Source: Oscillospiraceae bacterium (GTDB lineage Bacteria; Bacillota_A; Clostridia; Oscillospirales; Oscillospiraceae). From it: a stretch of 7,009 nucleotides of DNA. The stretch is taken from contig JAFQPT010000328.1 in assembly GCA_017411665.1 (NCBI GenBank), forward strand, positions 1 through 7,009, written 5' to 3'. Position numbers and translations under genes: made by a program. This document shows positions 6,321 to 7,009 of this stretch, piece by piece. Positions within the stretch are counted from its first letter, which is position 1. Each line of letters starts with the position of its first letter. The notes under the pieces were generated by a model, which was given only the letters and a program-made list of their open reading frames with translations, did not search any database and was not told where the DNA came from.

Positions 6321-7009
6321 TTACAAAATAGCAGTCAGGAAAATGGTAATCAGGCCTGCACCCCAGCAGTAGTAACGGAACATGCCGAACGCTCCCTTCT
6401 TGGCAATCAGCTGCAAAACACCAATTGACAAAACACCTGTAATCAAAGCCACAGCTGTACCGATCAGATAAGCGGGAACATACTGCCACTGAACACCTGC
6501 ACTGAACAGCTTAATAAAACTGAGAATGTTTGCACCCAAAACGGCAGGCAGGGACAGCAGGAAGGAATACTTCACCGCATATTCTCTGTCAACGCCGCAG
6601 CACAGGCAGGCCGTGATAGTAGTTGCAGAGCGGGACAAGCCGGGAATAGTTGCCACACACTGGCACACGCCGATAATCAGCGCATCCAGAATCGTAATGG
6701 TCTTGCCATCCTTTTTACCGGGCAGGAACTGATCGGACACATACAGCAGACACCCGGTCAGCATCAGAATCAAGCCGATAAAGAATGTATAGGAATGGAG
6801 CTGTTCAATGGCATCGTACAAAGGAACAATGAACACAAGAGGCAGTGTGCTGATAAGCAGCATCAGTGTCTGACGGGTTCCGGGTCTGCTCTTTTCCCGC
6901 AGCTTCGCATCGGAAATCGTAAAGAACGTAATGCAGTCATTAAACATGTCCACAAGGTCCTGCTGATAGACAAGACAAATAGAAATCAATGTTCCAAGGT
7001 GCAGAAGCA
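6321..7009 (-). CDS. uppP: Undecaprenyl-diphosphatase UppP/BacA (5' end outside the window)
   Basis: Integral membrane enzyme that removes a phosphate from undecaprenyl pyrophosphate, regenerating the lipid carrier for peptidoglycan and other wall polymers; overexpression gives bacitracin resistance in known cases. About 228 residues are visible and the frame stays open to the right edge, where it reads LLHLGT, a conserved stretch of the family near residue 50. The first active-site motif (E-F-L-P-V-S-S-S-G-H type) must therefore lie beyond the window, and the apparent TTG start at 6989 is not the true one. The second motif is present as PGLSRSATTI, followed by YSFLLSLPAVLGA; the catalytic-type Arg is retained, while the residue after SRS is Ala where Gly is usual. 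Several hydrophobic helices follow and the protein ends FLTAIL. The stop lies 29 nt upstream of the ftsK start, so the two are probably co-transcribed. Confidence 0.94.
   Translation of the reverse strand, partial: LLHLGTLISICLVYQQDLVDMFNDCITFFTISDAKLREKSRPGTRQTLMLLISTLPLVFIVPLYDAIEQLHSYTFFIGLILMLTGCLLYVSDQFLPGKKDGKTITILDALIIGVCQCVATIPGLSRSATTITACLCCGVDREYAVKYSFLLSLPAVLGANILSFIKLFSAGVQWQYVPAYLIGTAVALITGVLSIGVLQLIAKKGAFGMFRYYCWGAGLITIFLTAIL

Noticed and set aside
3484..6372. A 962-codon open frame on the plus strand opposite ftsK
   Set aside because: It lies in the codon-aligned antisense frame, which stays open only because ftsK avoids TTA, CTA and TCA codons. The translation is rich in His, Arg, Asn and Gln with no recognisable domain, and the sense strand is a clear FtsK.

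Overview
The window looks like ordinary chromosomal DNA from a low-to-mid GC Gram-positive bacterium, most likely a gut-type Clostridia (Oscillospirales/Ruminococcaceae-like). The signs are strong Shine-Dalgarno sequences (AGGAGG, GAGGAGG), a consensus sigma-A promoter, a SpoIIIE/FtsK with a Gram-positive style N-terminus, Mini-III ribonuclease, an RqcH protein, and an exported protein with S-layer homology (SLH) repeats. The lineage is inferred from these gene types and from the feel of the proteins, not from a search.

Layout, left to right. A 13-bp-stem hairpin at the left edge lies just beyond the 3' end of a minus-strand tRNA-Leu with anticodon GAG. That tRNA has its own promoter with perfect -35 and -10 boxes. 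Divergent from it, on the plus strand, is one gene for a secreted 302-residue protein with a signal peptide, a cadherin/Ig-like domain and three degenerate SLH-like repeats. A perfect 28-nt palindrome separates that gene from the converging minus-strand genes and probably terminates both.

The rest of the window is a minus-strand gene string, read from the right edge leftward: uppP (undecaprenyl-diphosphatase, 5' end outside the window), spoIIIE/ftsK (DNA translocase), mrnC (Mini-III RNase) and rqcH (NFACT ribosome quality control factor). uppP to ftsK is 29 nt and mrnC to rqcH is 3 nt, which fits co-transcription. Between ftsK and mrnC there is a strong terminator-like hairpin, so mrnC-rqcH may be only partly linked to the upstream pair. 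The functions are cell-wall lipid carrier recycling, chromosome segregation, 23S rRNA end maturation and rescue of stalled 50S subunits. mrnC and rqcH share a ribosome/large-subunit theme.

I found no mobile element, CRISPR array, toxin-antitoxin or defence system, and nothing I would call a previously undescribed system. The points most worth a second look are the start and control of mrnC around the hairpin, the eroded SLH motifs, and the contrast in codon use between the SLH gene and the minus-strand genes.
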